From Lichtheimia corymbifera B2541 (lineage: Eukaryota; Mucoromycota; Mucoromycetes; Mucorales; Lichtheimiaceae), in assembly GCA_000697475.1 (NCBI GenBank), contig JNEU01000898.1, forward strand, positions 62,001-126,000: 64,000 nucleotides of DNA, read 5' to 3'. The first letter of the stretch is position 1; every line of letters starts with the position of its first letter. The translations under genes were made by a program, and so were the position numbers. A model generated the notes under the pieces. It did not search any database, had not been told where the DNA came from, and was given only the letters and a program-made list of their open reading frames with translations. Shown one piece after another: positions 22,618 through 33,758 of the stretch.

Positions 22618-23113
22618 AATGGTGGGTTGCAGCAAGTTGAGTGTTTGGTAAAAGAAAGGGCGAGTGGAGTTACCAAGAGCAAAGATGAAATGCCAGCTTC
22701 CCCTTCCTTCCAATTCCCGCTTGACGGACCAAGTCTCAAGTCACAACTCATTCACTTAACTATACCATCGCTACTCATAGATGGATAATAAAGATCACAA
22801 CAATGCCATCACTAGGTCAGCAATGATCATAGCACAATGTCTTTTTTATGGATACATATCACGCTTCAATAAATAACATGTTTTATTTCGAAAATGGGAT
22901 TTAGGGAATACTGAATCAAAAGGATGATTGTTTATTTAAACCCATCGTATGGAAGCTTCTTGCTATGTGCTGTGGCGCATTAAGGTATCCATGGCAACAT
23001 CCCAAGCCAGCGTGTAGTGAGGGAGGGAGGGAGGGGAAATAGACATCATGCTCTGAGTAGATAGGGTGGTGGCGGTACAATTTTGTGTCCCATTCATTTC
23101 TTTGCCTGTTACA
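22618..23113. other. Divergent promoter region TAF5 / 23114 gene
   Basis: About 500 bases with no gene seen. Includes a purine tract (gagggagggagggagggg, 23017-23035). Confidence 0.5.
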
Positions 23114-23767
23114 ATGTCTGAGGAACCCAAGACCAAGGTGTCAAAGACAAGCCTACAAGCTAATGAAGTGCTCAAGACACAGATCGAAGCCTCTATTGGT
23201 GTTGCACGATCGCTGGTGAATTCGTGGTTACCGGCACCCAAACCAGGCGAGAAGCTTGAGGACGATGACAGTGACACGGAGACCATGAATCGATACTCGA
23301 CCGGACGACCTGACAGGTAGCGTTTTCAGCTGTGACATGACTCGCCGATTAGTAGTAACAACATAGTCGACAGGCTTGGATTAGGTGCCAAATTCTTGTC
23401 GCATGCAGAGGCAATGAAACACCAGACGCAATCGCTGTCAAAGCAAGAGATGCAGCTTCGCAACAAGATCGTCAACCAAAACCAGCGAGCGACCAACGCC
23501 TCCACAATTGGCAAACGGTCTCGTGACCAAGACAACGACAATGATGATGATGATGACGATGACGACGACGAGGATTCGAGAACAAAAGTGGTTTCTGCAC
23601 GTGGTAAATCGACATCTCGTCCAAGCGAATCAAAGATCAAAGACACTGGTAGCCGAGACTTTTTATCCATGTATTCTTCTGGGAATGGAAATGCTGGCAA
23701 AAAGAAGAGGAAAAGAAAACCAAGATCCAAACAAGCAAAGCAAGGAAAGGAAGTGCAGGACGCTTAG
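23114..23767 (+). CDS. Small nuclear basic protein with LGLGA motif (DUF3245-like)
   Basis: Two exons (23114-23316, 23374-23767; 597 bases, 198 residues). The N-terminal half has 'LVNSWLPAPKPGEKLED' and, across the intron, 'RPDRLGLGAKFLSHAEAMK', which resembles the W-L-P-P ... R-L-G-L-G-A pattern of the fungal DUF3245 family. I assign this from memory of the pattern and cannot verify it. A middle Asp/Glu run (DDDDDDDDDED) is followed by a very basic C-terminus (KKKRKRKPRSKQAKQGK) that should be a nuclear or nucleolar targeting signal. A role in ribosome biogenesis is plausible from composition only. Confidence 0.65.
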
Positions 23768-24333
23768 AAGAACCCGATATCATTCATCATTTCACACCCC
23801 ATCTGCATCATGTTGTATATATATATAAAGACTTTATTTGCAATCTTTAAAATCTGATAGCAGGACAAGTAGACCCAATCTTATGCGGTTGAATTAAGAT
23901 CTCAGGGGATGAGCTCCCAACTTTATATTTTGTCTACATACTCGAGGGGGATCAAGAGTGAGTATGATGGTGGATGTCGCCATTGAGGAAGGAATTAATG
24001 TTTCACATAACCTGGGAGGTACTTGCTTCTATGGATTACCGATCCCCGAAAGTGCGCCCCCCACATCAAAAAAGGGATCATGTTGTCTGGCCAAGAAGTT
24101 TATTATATCCTACGAAACCGCTCTATATGCCTATAATATAAGGTTGGTATCCCGTATATCAACGATAAAACCTGTCATTAATATGTTGTCACTATGGGGT
24201 CATTGTCATGGAAAGCATCCGTTGTCGTGGAGATGTTGCCGACCGAATAAGGCAAAGATGTCGGGCCAACGAGTGGGCCGACATATATAATAGACCCTAT
24301 TTCTTTTCCGCTTTCTATGTTTTCTATGTGCCA
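23768..24333. other. Intergenic region, no gene seen
   Basis: About 560 bases between the DUF3245-like gene and the first Zn2Cys6 gene. Includes a (TA)n tract at 23818-23826. Frames here lack recognisable motifs. Confidence 0.5.
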
Positions 24334-26602
24334 ATGTCTCCCAAAGGGAAGAATGTGCCATGTGAAGGTGAGTTTATTTGCATTGCAAAAGTGTAGTACA
24401 AGAGACACTAATATCTAAAGTATTGCAGGGTGCCGTGAACGTAAAAAAAAGTGCAGCTCTGGACAGCCATGCGAACGGTATTTGTTTTGTCAAATGGGGG
24501 AGTGTTGCAAGTCTTGATTCCCACTCACTGGATGCAATAGGTGTAAACGACTCGGGATCGAATGTCATTACTTGAAGCCAGCTGCACCACCTGATCTAGA
24601 ATATGTGGACTTGGTCAACAGCCACGAGTTGGAAGCGAATGTGGATGAACTCGAACGATTGATGACTGATATGGAGAGTGAATTATTGCGAGTTCAGCAT
24701 CATGGACTTGATACGACGACAATCATGAATGGATCGAGTGATGATAGCAGTATACCACCTGCAATGACCACGGATAGTCCATTTTCGAGTGCATCGACCC
24801 CCACATCAGATGGTGTAGCCAGTCCACCGGAGCTTTCAGTTATCAGATCAAGACAACAACCAACCACTGAAAAGCAGTTCTCACCCAATTGGAAAGTGAC
24901 ATTGGGAAAATACGGCTTCTCCATTGAGACCGATATTCGCTCTTACGACGATTTACTCCAACAAGTGCAGTTATTCAGTACAACCATCTCAATACCTTTG
25001 TTGAAACAGCCATCATCAAATGATCCACAGCTCATTCCTCGTTATACTTTACCGACATTATTACGACGAGCTCATTATCAAGCATCGAAACGATGTATGC
25101 TACTCAGTGAAGATCAATCATCATCATCATCATCATCATCACCATCTATCATCATGAGCAACAACGATCTGGTGAACGCAATCAATTACAACCTTGCCAC
25201 CCATTTACTGGACGCCTATTTCTCATGTCAATTTTATCGCGCCATTTTCCTTCATCGCAGCACATTTTATTCCTTGTTTGTCACCAATAAGGATTTGTAT
25301 TCCTCCTCAGTGGTATCGTCGTTTTGTGCAGCTATTCTTACACTGCGATGCCGTCATGTGCAATCGACCATTCCTTATGAACAACAGCGACAACTACAAA
25401 ACCTGTATTACAGTCGAGCTCATGATCTGATTGAACAAACATTTGATGAACCTACACTGGACACCTTTATGACCTATTTATTCATGGCATATTATCACAG
25501 CAATCTCACACGGCCAAAAGAAGCCCGGCAATATTTGGATTTCGCATTACGGATACGAGAACTTATTGACGATCGATACATGTCACCTGATTGCGACAAC
25601 AATGAGCGAGAATTATACATACGACTTCATGCTCTGATATCCATCATTGCCAGAAAGATCGAATTTCTCAACAACCAGCGAGGAATACCTTTGAAGGTGA
25701 AACGTCCAATACGAGTGATGAATCTTGAACTATGCAAGAGGATAAGGTCATCAAGGTATCAGGCAACACCATTCCCCGATGAATCATTCCATGTTGAACG
25801 AGCCATTATGAAAGACAAGTTTGGTGCTGGTATCAATAAGATCTTGGGTCCTTACTTGAATCACACTCGCTTATCGCAAGATCCTGTCCCGCTTTCCTTG
25901 CTTGTGAAAACTGAATCAGCATTGAATCAGTATTGCTTCAAAGACATTCCTGGCACCTATCGCTTATCACTCAACATATTTGAAAATGACATTTCTGACA
26001 GTGAATTTCGACATCGGCTCAACAATGATAAAAGCACTGATCCTTCCACCGTCACACTTGCCATTCGATATTATCAAGCTCTCATTACAATTCATGAGCC
26101 TTTTCTTCCCACGCTCCCGCCTGAATTCCGCACCAATGCCTTCGAGACTGAAGAAGTAACACCATCCATCAATGAACCTCCAACATTGGAAGCAGACAAA
26201 CGAGATCGATTTACCATGCGAGCACTTGAAGTCTGCTATCGTTCAGCTGTCATCATCACTCGACTCTTTGAATATCTCGTCTTGCAAGAAAGCATTTGCT
26301 GTGAGTCCTTGATGCCACTGTTATTGTCTGCATGGGATATCCACGTGCGCAATGCATGTTTAGGATTTGCAGATCCTGAAAAGGCGCAAAAGCATGTCCC
26401 TATTCGAGTTGTCAAGGCATCACGCGATTACGTCATGAGATGCATCTGTGTGCTACGCAAAGGATATTGTTACAATGCAGCCGATCGGGCCATGTGGGAA
26501 CATCATCAAAATATGGAGAATGAGTTATTGCAGGCATTGTTCGCCACACGTCCATACACTGCCGAATATTGGGATCCTTGGTCATCCACAGCCGCTTGGT
26601 AG
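24334..26602 (+). CDS. Zn(II)2Cys6 fungal transcription factor, paralogue A
   Basis: Exons 24334-24367, 24429-24477 and 24541-26602, total 2145 bases, 714 residues. The zinc cluster is split across all three: 'CEGCRERKKKC', 'SSGQPCERC', 'KRLGIEC', spacing C-x2-C-x6-C-x5-C-x2-C-x6-C. A leucine-type coiled coil follows (HELEANVDELERLMTDMESE). Then comes a Ser/Thr-rich linker, 'LGKYGFSIETDIRSYDDLLQ' and the fungal transcription factor middle homology region (from about residue 180), with 'DAYFSCQFYRAIFLHRSTFY' and 'FDEPTLDTFMTYLFMAY'. A Ser run (SSSSSSSSP) is encoded by a TCA repeat at 25118-25146. Target genes cannot be told from sequence. It is tail-to-tail with paralogue B, 171 bases apart. 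Confidence 0.92.
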
Positions 26603-26773
26603 TCTGTTCATGTTTCCATTTCTTCTCTCCCCCTCCTCCTACTTTTTTACTTGTACATTTATTCAACTCTCTTCCTCCCTCTCCCTCTCCCCACATTGTA
26701 ATATATACAAGAGCCTCTTTATCTTTTTTCTTGCTCGCATACTGTAGTAGTTTATTAATACAGAAAAAAGCGA

Positions 26774-28731
26774 CTATAATAAACTTTGCAGATATTGCTT
26801 AGTCAATTGTCCCATTTCTCGAAAGTAGGATGTTGCTGATATTGCTTGCTCGTTTGAATCGACTATATTAGGACGAAGGAGTTCACAGCACCATGCAAGA
26901 TTCTGCTCTGCACGATTACGCACAATTGTATTCGTAGAGGAACGTAGCATGTCGAGTAACTCTGCAACGATAAGTGCCGTATGAACGTCGTATATGCAAG
27001 GGTGATCTTTTTCATGCAAGACAACAGTGAGTTTGACGAATGCATCGCAACATATTGAAACAACCATGAGAGCGCGCTCATTATCCAGTCGATGGAATGG
27101 AGGATGGTCTTCATCATTGGCATTCGGTGAGGAGGGTGGTGGAGACATAAAGCGCATTTCAAGCATGATCCATTGATCATAATAGAACCTGTGCAACATC
27201 AGCACTGTTGGATTGATGCATTGCCGTAATTGATCCAAGTCGAGAATATCAAGTGGGCCGGTTTGTGTGAGTCGATATGCATTGGGCAATCGGTGCCAGA
27301 ATGTAAAGAACCATTGTTCAGCTTCGACGACTGCACGATAGGACACATGCTCCACAAGGCCCGTATTGAGTTTAAGTAATAAGCGTGGTATGGCAACACT
27401 GAATTCCACAAAGTATCGAAAGGCGTCAACGACTGCATACAACGCTGGATCGGTTTGTTCATCCGGTAACATCTTGGGTAGCCCGACTTGACTATGAAAC
27501 GACAGGTCATGATCATGATCATCGCTAATGACACTATTTTGCCTGCTGTATGCTGTAAAGCCTTGGTATACAAATCGCATCAATGCATAAGATCGCCGCC
27601 ATGTTTCTGCTTTTGCTTGCAATTCCAGAGATATTGAATCATCATCATCAACGTCGAGTTGCCGTAACACTGGAAGATACGTCGCACGTAGTTGCAGAGC
27701 CATTTGCCATCCAATATCCAAGAGCATACGAGCCTCATCATGCTTAAGTAGAATAATCAAGGACATCCCCATCATCCATAATGCCAGCATCGTTTCAATA
27801 GATGGGGCAGCAGTTTCTTCATCATCACCAAAAAGCGTCTCTTCCATCTGCTTTCGAGCCCGTTCAAGACAATATTGACCAAAGGATTGACGTGTGCAAG
27901 GGAAGGGAATAAGGCTCACGTGGTCACATGGTGATAATGCTACGTATGCTACCGTCGCGTTGGTGATCATTGAATCGGGATATCGGTGGTATAGATCCAT
28001 GAAATAAGGGCGAACGATAACGGGGGTTGCGTATTCGATGCAAGAAAAGAAAAGGTCAATCATGCGGTGTTTGATGCTGGAAATGTCAAAAGGATCGGTG
28101 TCTTGTGATGAAAGGCGTTTATGGATGGGTCGATTGCTGTTGCTTAGAAGGATACAGACATGTCGATATTCGGTACCCAGGCGTTTTAGTGTCACCTGTA
28201 CAGATGCATTATCACCATCCTCTGTAGATCCCCATATTGATGGCTTCCTCAAGGATAATGATTGGTCCCAGAAAAAGTATGACCATGTTTGCTCCAGGAA
28301 CATGAGCATATCCGTCATTGATTGTACTGGCGTTTCAATTCGTATTCCTTGCTGTGTCATTACAATTGAAAGATGTCGTTGATATCTCGTCAAGTCGCAA
28401 GATGAAAGCTGCTTTAAATGCTCTTCTAGTATTGTTGCCTGCTGTTCAAGATTCCTAAGCTCTTTGGCCGCATTTGCCTCGGGTGTCATTCGTTTGCTGT
28501 AGCGCTTTCGTATTCGTTTTGTCCGTCGTATTGGAAACCGAAAGAGACACACTATCCCATATTCTCGACAGCGTTCACATGCTGTGCCTTCCATGGCCAC
28601 ACATTTCCTTCGCTTGATTCGACAATGCTCGCCTAGTAACAGCAACGCACTCCATCAACATTTTGTTTCCTCGTCTTCATTCAATTGCTTTACATACAAG
28701 GAATGGGCCGTGTGTTCTTCTCTACTGACAT
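26774..28731 (-). CDS. Zn(II)2Cys6 fungal transcription factor, paralogue B
   Basis: Exon 1 (28698-28731) supplies MSVEKNTRPIP and the first base of the first Cys codon; exon 2 (26774-28632) the rest; total 1893 bases, 630 residues. Zinc cluster: 'CEHCRIKRRKC', then 'VAMEGTACERC' and 'REYGIVC' (C-x2-C-x6-C-x7-C-x2-C-x6-C), followed by a strongly basic arm (RRTKRIRKRYSKR) and a coiled coil (ELRNLEQQATILEEHLKQL). Then 'QQGIRIETPVQSMTDMLMFL', which aligns with the corresponding 'YGFSIETDIRSYDDLLQQV' of paralogue A, and a middle homology region with 'FFSCIEYATPVIVRPYFMDL' and 'APSIETMLALWMMGMSLIIL'. It is divergent from the fasciclin gene. Confidence 0.92.
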
Positions 28732-29120
28732 GCTCGATGCAGAAAAAGAGTAGTGGAGGAAGCGGAAACAGTTTTGCCGAGTTTTTCATTTTCCACTGTT
28801 TAATTACACAGGCGGGCGTGGATGGTTGCACACAATGATCGACATACCCGGGTACATTAGCAAATCATTTGGTTGCCATAGAAACAACACCCATTCATGG
28901 AATTTCGCTGCTTTCAATTCCCTTTGTGCTATAGTAGATGTAATAAACTTTATGCGAGACATTTTGTCTTTGTTTATTGGATTCGTCTAGCGTCTACTTC
29001 ACGTCATAGTTGATCATAGCATACTTTGGACAAGGGTTTATCTCTTTCTCATGCAGATTAATTAGCAGCTGCTCCTCAATGTCCTTTGTGTGCTTTCTTT
29101 CATAAAACATTTCTATATCC
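28732..29120. other. Divergent promoter region (paralogue B / fasciclin gene)
   Basis: About 390 bases without a gene. Nothing else recognised. Confidence 0.5.
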
Positions 29121-31446
29121 ATGCGCACAACAACAACAGTCATATTTTCATTGTTATGGCTTTTCAGCTTAGTGACAAACCGTTCGTTGGTGGGTACCTT
29201 GAAGAAAGATGATCGATTCACAGAGCTCGTCCATCAATTAAACCGAACCCAACTTTTACGCGATCTGGAACGCTTTGACACTGGCACTGTATTTGCACCA
29301 GTCAACAAGGCATTTAACAAGGACAGCCATCTCAGCCGTGCAGCACTTCTTTATCATGTGCTACCGAATGCAGTAACCACGCAAGACTTTTACGATGGTC
29401 AGCTACTTGGCACATCCTATCATCGACAAAAGCTCAAAGTGACAAAGCAAAAGAAGAAACAATGGGCCGTTGGCAATAATGATGCAAAAATTATTGATGC
29501 TGACGTGGAGACTGATAATGGTGTCATTCAAGTCATTGACAGCGTGTTGAAACCATTGGATGATTTGAGTATGTTTCATCTTTTTTTCCTGCATTACATT
29601 GACTTACATCATTTGTTATAGCGCAAACCCTGTTACATGATAATGACCTGCAGGAGTTTGGAAATTTGATCGAACGTTCCAAGCTTGATCGAGAGTTGAA
29701 ACGTGTCAACGGCTTCACAGTCTTTGCCACAAAAGATGTTTTGGATGGATTGCCGGATGATGTAAAGGATTATCTTGATCACTCGGCTGTGGATCTTGCC
29801 AAGGTGTTGGGTCATCAAATCCATGCCGGTCCCATTTACAGTTACGACCTCGAATTCGGCAAGAAAGAGTACTCTACCTTGCAAGGCGAGCCTATCCTTG
29901 TGGAAGTAAACAAGAACAACGAGATCACCGTCAATGGTGCCAAGGTGATAAGACATGACATTTTAGCATCCAATGGTAAGGATCCTGAGTATAATGTAAA
30001 AGGTAGCACATATTGATAAAATCTTTTGGTAGGTGTAATTCATCTGGTGGAAAAACCTATCCTCCCAAAGAACCGAGGCTTCTTGGAAATGGATGTTCGC
30101 AAGACGCTCATCAGCATGAATGCAAGCAAATTTGTTGGCATGCTTGAAGATTATGGGTTGTATTCATACTTGGAAAGTGAAGCTCCCCAAACTATCTTGG
30201 CACCTACAAACGACGTCCTCAAAGACGATGAACACGATCACAGTCGAGGTGCCATCGTATCATGGCTCAAGTACCACATTATCAACGACAAGTATACAAA
30301 AGACAACTTGTCAGATGGACAACTGCTACAAACACAATCTTCCCACCACCTTGGCGACCATATGCACCAGAGACTTCCGATCCATATCATTGACAAGGAT
30401 GTTATACAATTCGGTGGAAGTGGTGTCAGTGATTGCCCAAGTAATGCATATAATGAAAATCTCGTGATACAGGATGGTGCTAACTGATGCTTTATTTAGG
30501 ATTGGTCGACAATAGTATCGTTTATCCTCTTTCACGCCCATTGGCTATGCCTCGTAGTGCGCTTGGTCAACTTCCTTTGGATTTGGATCTATCAACATTT
30601 GTGGCTAGTTTGTATGCATCCAAGGCATCCGACATGGTTGATTCAGCTGAAGGCATCACTCTATTGGCACCTACCAACAAAGCTTTCCAACACCTTGGTC
30701 TTGTTACCAAGCATCTGCTACAGGCACCAAAGAAGCTTGCCGATGTTATTGGGTTCCAGACGCTGACCGATATCTTTTACTACAATGACAAAGACCATCA
30801 TTGTGGTATGACGCTCAGCAAAGAAAAGCGTTGTTTCAATACCAGTATCATTGATCAGCCGAATACGTTGGTATCAAATGGCGTCATCCACAAGGTGCAT
30901 AGTCTAGCATTGCCATGCAGCCTCGAGATTACACACCGCAATTTATTGGATGTAGCAGGAACGAATACATTTTACGAACGACTGGTTCGACAAGACAAGG
31001 ATATATTGGACAAGGATAAATCATACATTTTGATCGCACCCACGGATGCAGCGATGGCACGAGCCAAAGAGTTTGTGTTGGAGATTCATTTGGTGCCTAT
31101 CGACAAGGAAGACGAAAAGCGTATCCTGGATACTGAAGATGACGTGACATTGAGCACAGACTACGAAGGCGTCTCTGTAGTTTTTACTCGTGATAGCGTA
31201 CGTGTAGGCCAAACTGAAGCTGAAATCGTTGATTGGGGCAAGACAACGCGTGGAGGTGGTGGTGTCGTTGTTGTGAACCAAGTATTGCCTCGACCTTCCC
31301 GCCAGGGTCTTGCATGGTGGCAGGTGATGCTTATTGCACTTGCTGTATTAGCAGGGGCTGCATTATTGGGAGCCGTCATTTACTTTGGATATCGTTGGTG
31401 GAAGCAACGTCGTGAAGGATACATCACATTGGACCAGGAGCAGTAA
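29121..31446 (+). CDS. Secreted/type I membrane fasciclin (FAS1) protein, four repeats plus a partial fifth
   Basis: Exons 29121-29568, 29622-29975, 30033-30440 and 30500-31446 total 2157 bases, 718 residues. N-terminal signal: MRTTTTVIFSLLWLFSLVTN. FAS1 domains show the family boxes in turn: 'TGTVFAPVNKAFNKD' with 'NGVIQVIDSVLKPLD'; 'GFTVFATKDVLDGLP' with 'NGVIHLVEKPI'; 'PQTILAPTNDVLKD' with 'LVDNSIVYPLSRPL'; 'GITLLAPTNKAFQHL' with 'NGVIHKVHSLAL'. A fifth, degenerate unit has 'SYILIAPTDAAMARA'. A C-terminal TM helix (WWQVMLIALAVLAGAALLG) is followed by a short basic tail (YRWWKQRREGYITLDQEQ). FAS1 proteins mediate adhesion at the cell surface or vacuole (S. pombe Fsc1 acts in autophagosome-vacuole fusion). 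Four domains with a single C-terminal TM and short cytosolic tail are compatible with an Fsc1-like protein; that is inference. Confidence 0.9.
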
Positions 31447-31604
31447 ATGGATGATGATTACAGTAGAGAAATGTGACTATTTGCCGGGTAGTAAAGTGTT
31501 GTTCAAAACAGCCAGCTCGATTAGGCTTCTTATTGGTAGTCAATTTTCAGCCCATACACACATCTTTGTTCCTCCCCACTCTCTTTGTCTCTATTTATTA
31601 AAAC

Positions 31605-32276
31605 ATGGCATTGCGTACCTCGACACGTCTTTTGAATGCTCGTTTGACCACTACCGCTGTTCGTCAACAACCCATGCGCATGGCCATGCGTGCCCAATCC
31701 ACCTTGAACACCGGTGAAGTTCTCGAGGATCCTCAAATTGGCGACTACCCCAACTTGCCTCGTTACAGCACCCAAACTCGTGGTCCTTATGGTTGGTGGG
31801 ATCCCCAAGACAAGCGTAATTTCGGCGAAACCGTAAGTGGTCCATTGACAACATTATACACGAGGACCGAGTTTATTTATGCCTCCCCATCTCATATAGG
31901 TTCATGAAGAGGACGAATTGTATGGTGTCTGGGCCCCTGACCTTTTCCACTATAGCCCTTACAAGGCCCTTGCTCAACTTGGTCTTGCTGCCGGTATCTT
32001 TGCTGGTGTTTCTTACCTTGTTTACAACAACTATCCCGAGCGTCCTGCTGTAAGATATCCTATTTGCTTCTATTTACAGATTCATATCTCACACTTCTTT
32101 ATCTATATAGTCCAAGCGTACTTATCCCTATGATGGTCTCAAGGCTGAACTTGGCTCTCGCGAATATGACATTAGACCCCGTGGTGTAAGTAGACAATGG
32201 ATGTGTGGTTTTTAATAAGACGTAAAGAGGCTAAACTATATGTTTTTTATAGGCTCGCCCTGATACCGAGGCATAG
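31605..32276 (+). CDS. NDUFB8: Mitochondrial complex I accessory subunit NDUFB8 (ASHI)
   Basis: Accessory subunit of the membrane arm of NADH:ubiquinone oxidoreductase. Exons 31605-31832, 31900-32049, 32111-32185 and 32253-32276 (477 bases, 158 residues). Basic N-terminal presequence rich in Arg/Thr (MALRTSTRLLNARLTTTAVR). Then 'IGDYPNLPRYS', 'GPYGWWDPQDKRNFGETVHE', a single TM helix 'ALAQLGLAAGIFAGVSYLVY' and 'KRTYPYDGLKAELG'. The D-Y-P-x-L-P box, the W-x-x-x-x-x-R-x-x-x-G-E box and Y-P-Y-(D/N)-x-L correspond to the animal NDUFB8 landmarks as I remember them. Convergent with the PPxY membrane gene (58 bases apart). Confidence 0.9.
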
Positions 32277-32334
32277 AGAGTGCATGTAGACTATAATTGT
32301 ATATCTCAAATGCAATAGAGTAAAGAAAACATAA

Positions 32335-33603
32335 TCATTGTGCCGTTTTGTCTGAAGATTGAGATTGCTTACGCCAAGATGTGGGTCGACGTCTAGATTC
32401 AGCGCCTGTGTCAGCCAAATCAAGATCTTCATCCACCAAATTAGAAGGACGTCGTAAAGTTTGCTGAGAGCGATACCAATTGTAATCCAGTTTCTCGGAA
32501 CATTCACTAGGACGAGGCTGGGTAGTGCCTTGTTGTGCAGTCATGCCACTGCCGTAGATGGATGTGGGTCGCTGATGAGTGGCAGATGGAGGATCCAGTG
32601 GATGGACACTAGCTTCTGTACGCCGTCGATTGTGCACTTTGTGGATTTCATCATATAAACGTTGTCGTTGCTCATGTTGGACATTCGCCACATCTTCATA
32701 ATTGGGAGGCTGTTCTTGGTCATGGTGGTCATCATCATCATCATCTTGGTCGTGATCATCGTTTACTTCATGTATGACTAACTTCGTCTCAGGACCCACC
32801 ATCTTGGTTTCTCTATCTTCGCCATCGCTGTTTTGGTAATCTTCATACTCGATTAAGGCTCGCCTTTCCAATGATCTGTAGTAGCGGTTCACAAACCAAG
32901 TTCCAAAAACAATTACAATGCTGTACACAGCCCATGTGAGAGTACGCTGCACTGTATATCGCGCCCAGAGCTTCGTGCACAGATCCACCACATGTGCGAC
33001 CTCGCTGTCAAATTCATAGCCAAATGACCACCAGAACAGCCCATTGGTCGTATCATCCACGCAGTTATGAATAATACCATTCCGATATAGCGTAAATGTC
33101 AATATGATATGGATGATGCCAAGAATAATGCTTATAGCAACGAGACATGTAAGGAAATAAAGATACATCCTGATCCCGTGTCTGTTTGCCTAAATCCATA
33201 TACATCTTTTAGTACATTCTTATTATTGATTTCCCTTTTGATATCAAATGCTTTACCGTCAATGTGAAATAAAGACCATAGAATAATGTCCATAAGCCAA
33301 TCACACCCGCAATGGCAGCGTAGACATATATATCGCCATATCGTACGCGATAAGGTGTCACTTTTCACATTAATCAGCACTCGGATTTCCAACGACAGTA
33401 CATTACTCTGTAACCCACCTCCTCCATATGTGAGATCAACAGCCATCAAGGCTGCGCTCGAAAGCTGCATGGTGATGATCTTGTTACTGCTCTGTTGTAA
33501 ATGGTAATTGATTATCCCTACTTACCACGAGTATGATCTCTGCTACAGTGGCATACACACGTAATGGTATCCGTGAAAACACCGAGAAGAACCTTTTAAA
33601 CAT
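32335..33603 (-). CDS. Four-TM membrane protein with acidic PPxY-containing cytosolic tail
   Basis: Exons 33526-33603, 33407-33491, 33257-33360 and 32335-33189 total 1122 bases, 373 residues. Predicted TM helices: 'VYATVAEIILVSSNKIITM' with the following hydrophobic stretch, 'YVYAAIAGVIGLWTLFYGLY', 'MYLYFLTCLVAISIILGIIH' and 'TWAVYSIVIVFGTWFVN'. The loop between helices 3 and 4 has 'LYRNGIIHNCVDDTTNGLFW'. The C-terminal tail is very acidic (DDHDQDDDDDDHHDQ) and holds 'QPPNYEDV', a PPxY ligand for Nedd4/Rsp5 WW domains. Arg/Ser-rich end. Intron 33361-33406 ends in AAG rather than a normal CAG/TAG and has a good branch point (CTGATTAAT); using it removes an apparent frameshift. I recognise no named family; a ubiquitin-ligase adaptor is a reasonable guess from the PPxY and topology. 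Confidence 0.75.
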
Positions 33604-33758
33604 GGATCATTCAAAACGTGGAAAAGCAGGAAAAGCCATACTGCACCATTATTACCCATACCCACTGCTGCCAATTTAGCATGGGTTGTTATAGCTGCAC
33701 CATACACCCTTCCTCCCTTACGCATGACCCTTGAAGAATGAATCAAATGCAAGTATAT

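Noticed and set aside
24700..24924. Minus-strand frame within the first Zn2Cys6 gene
   Set aside because: Shadow of a verified coding exon; no motif.
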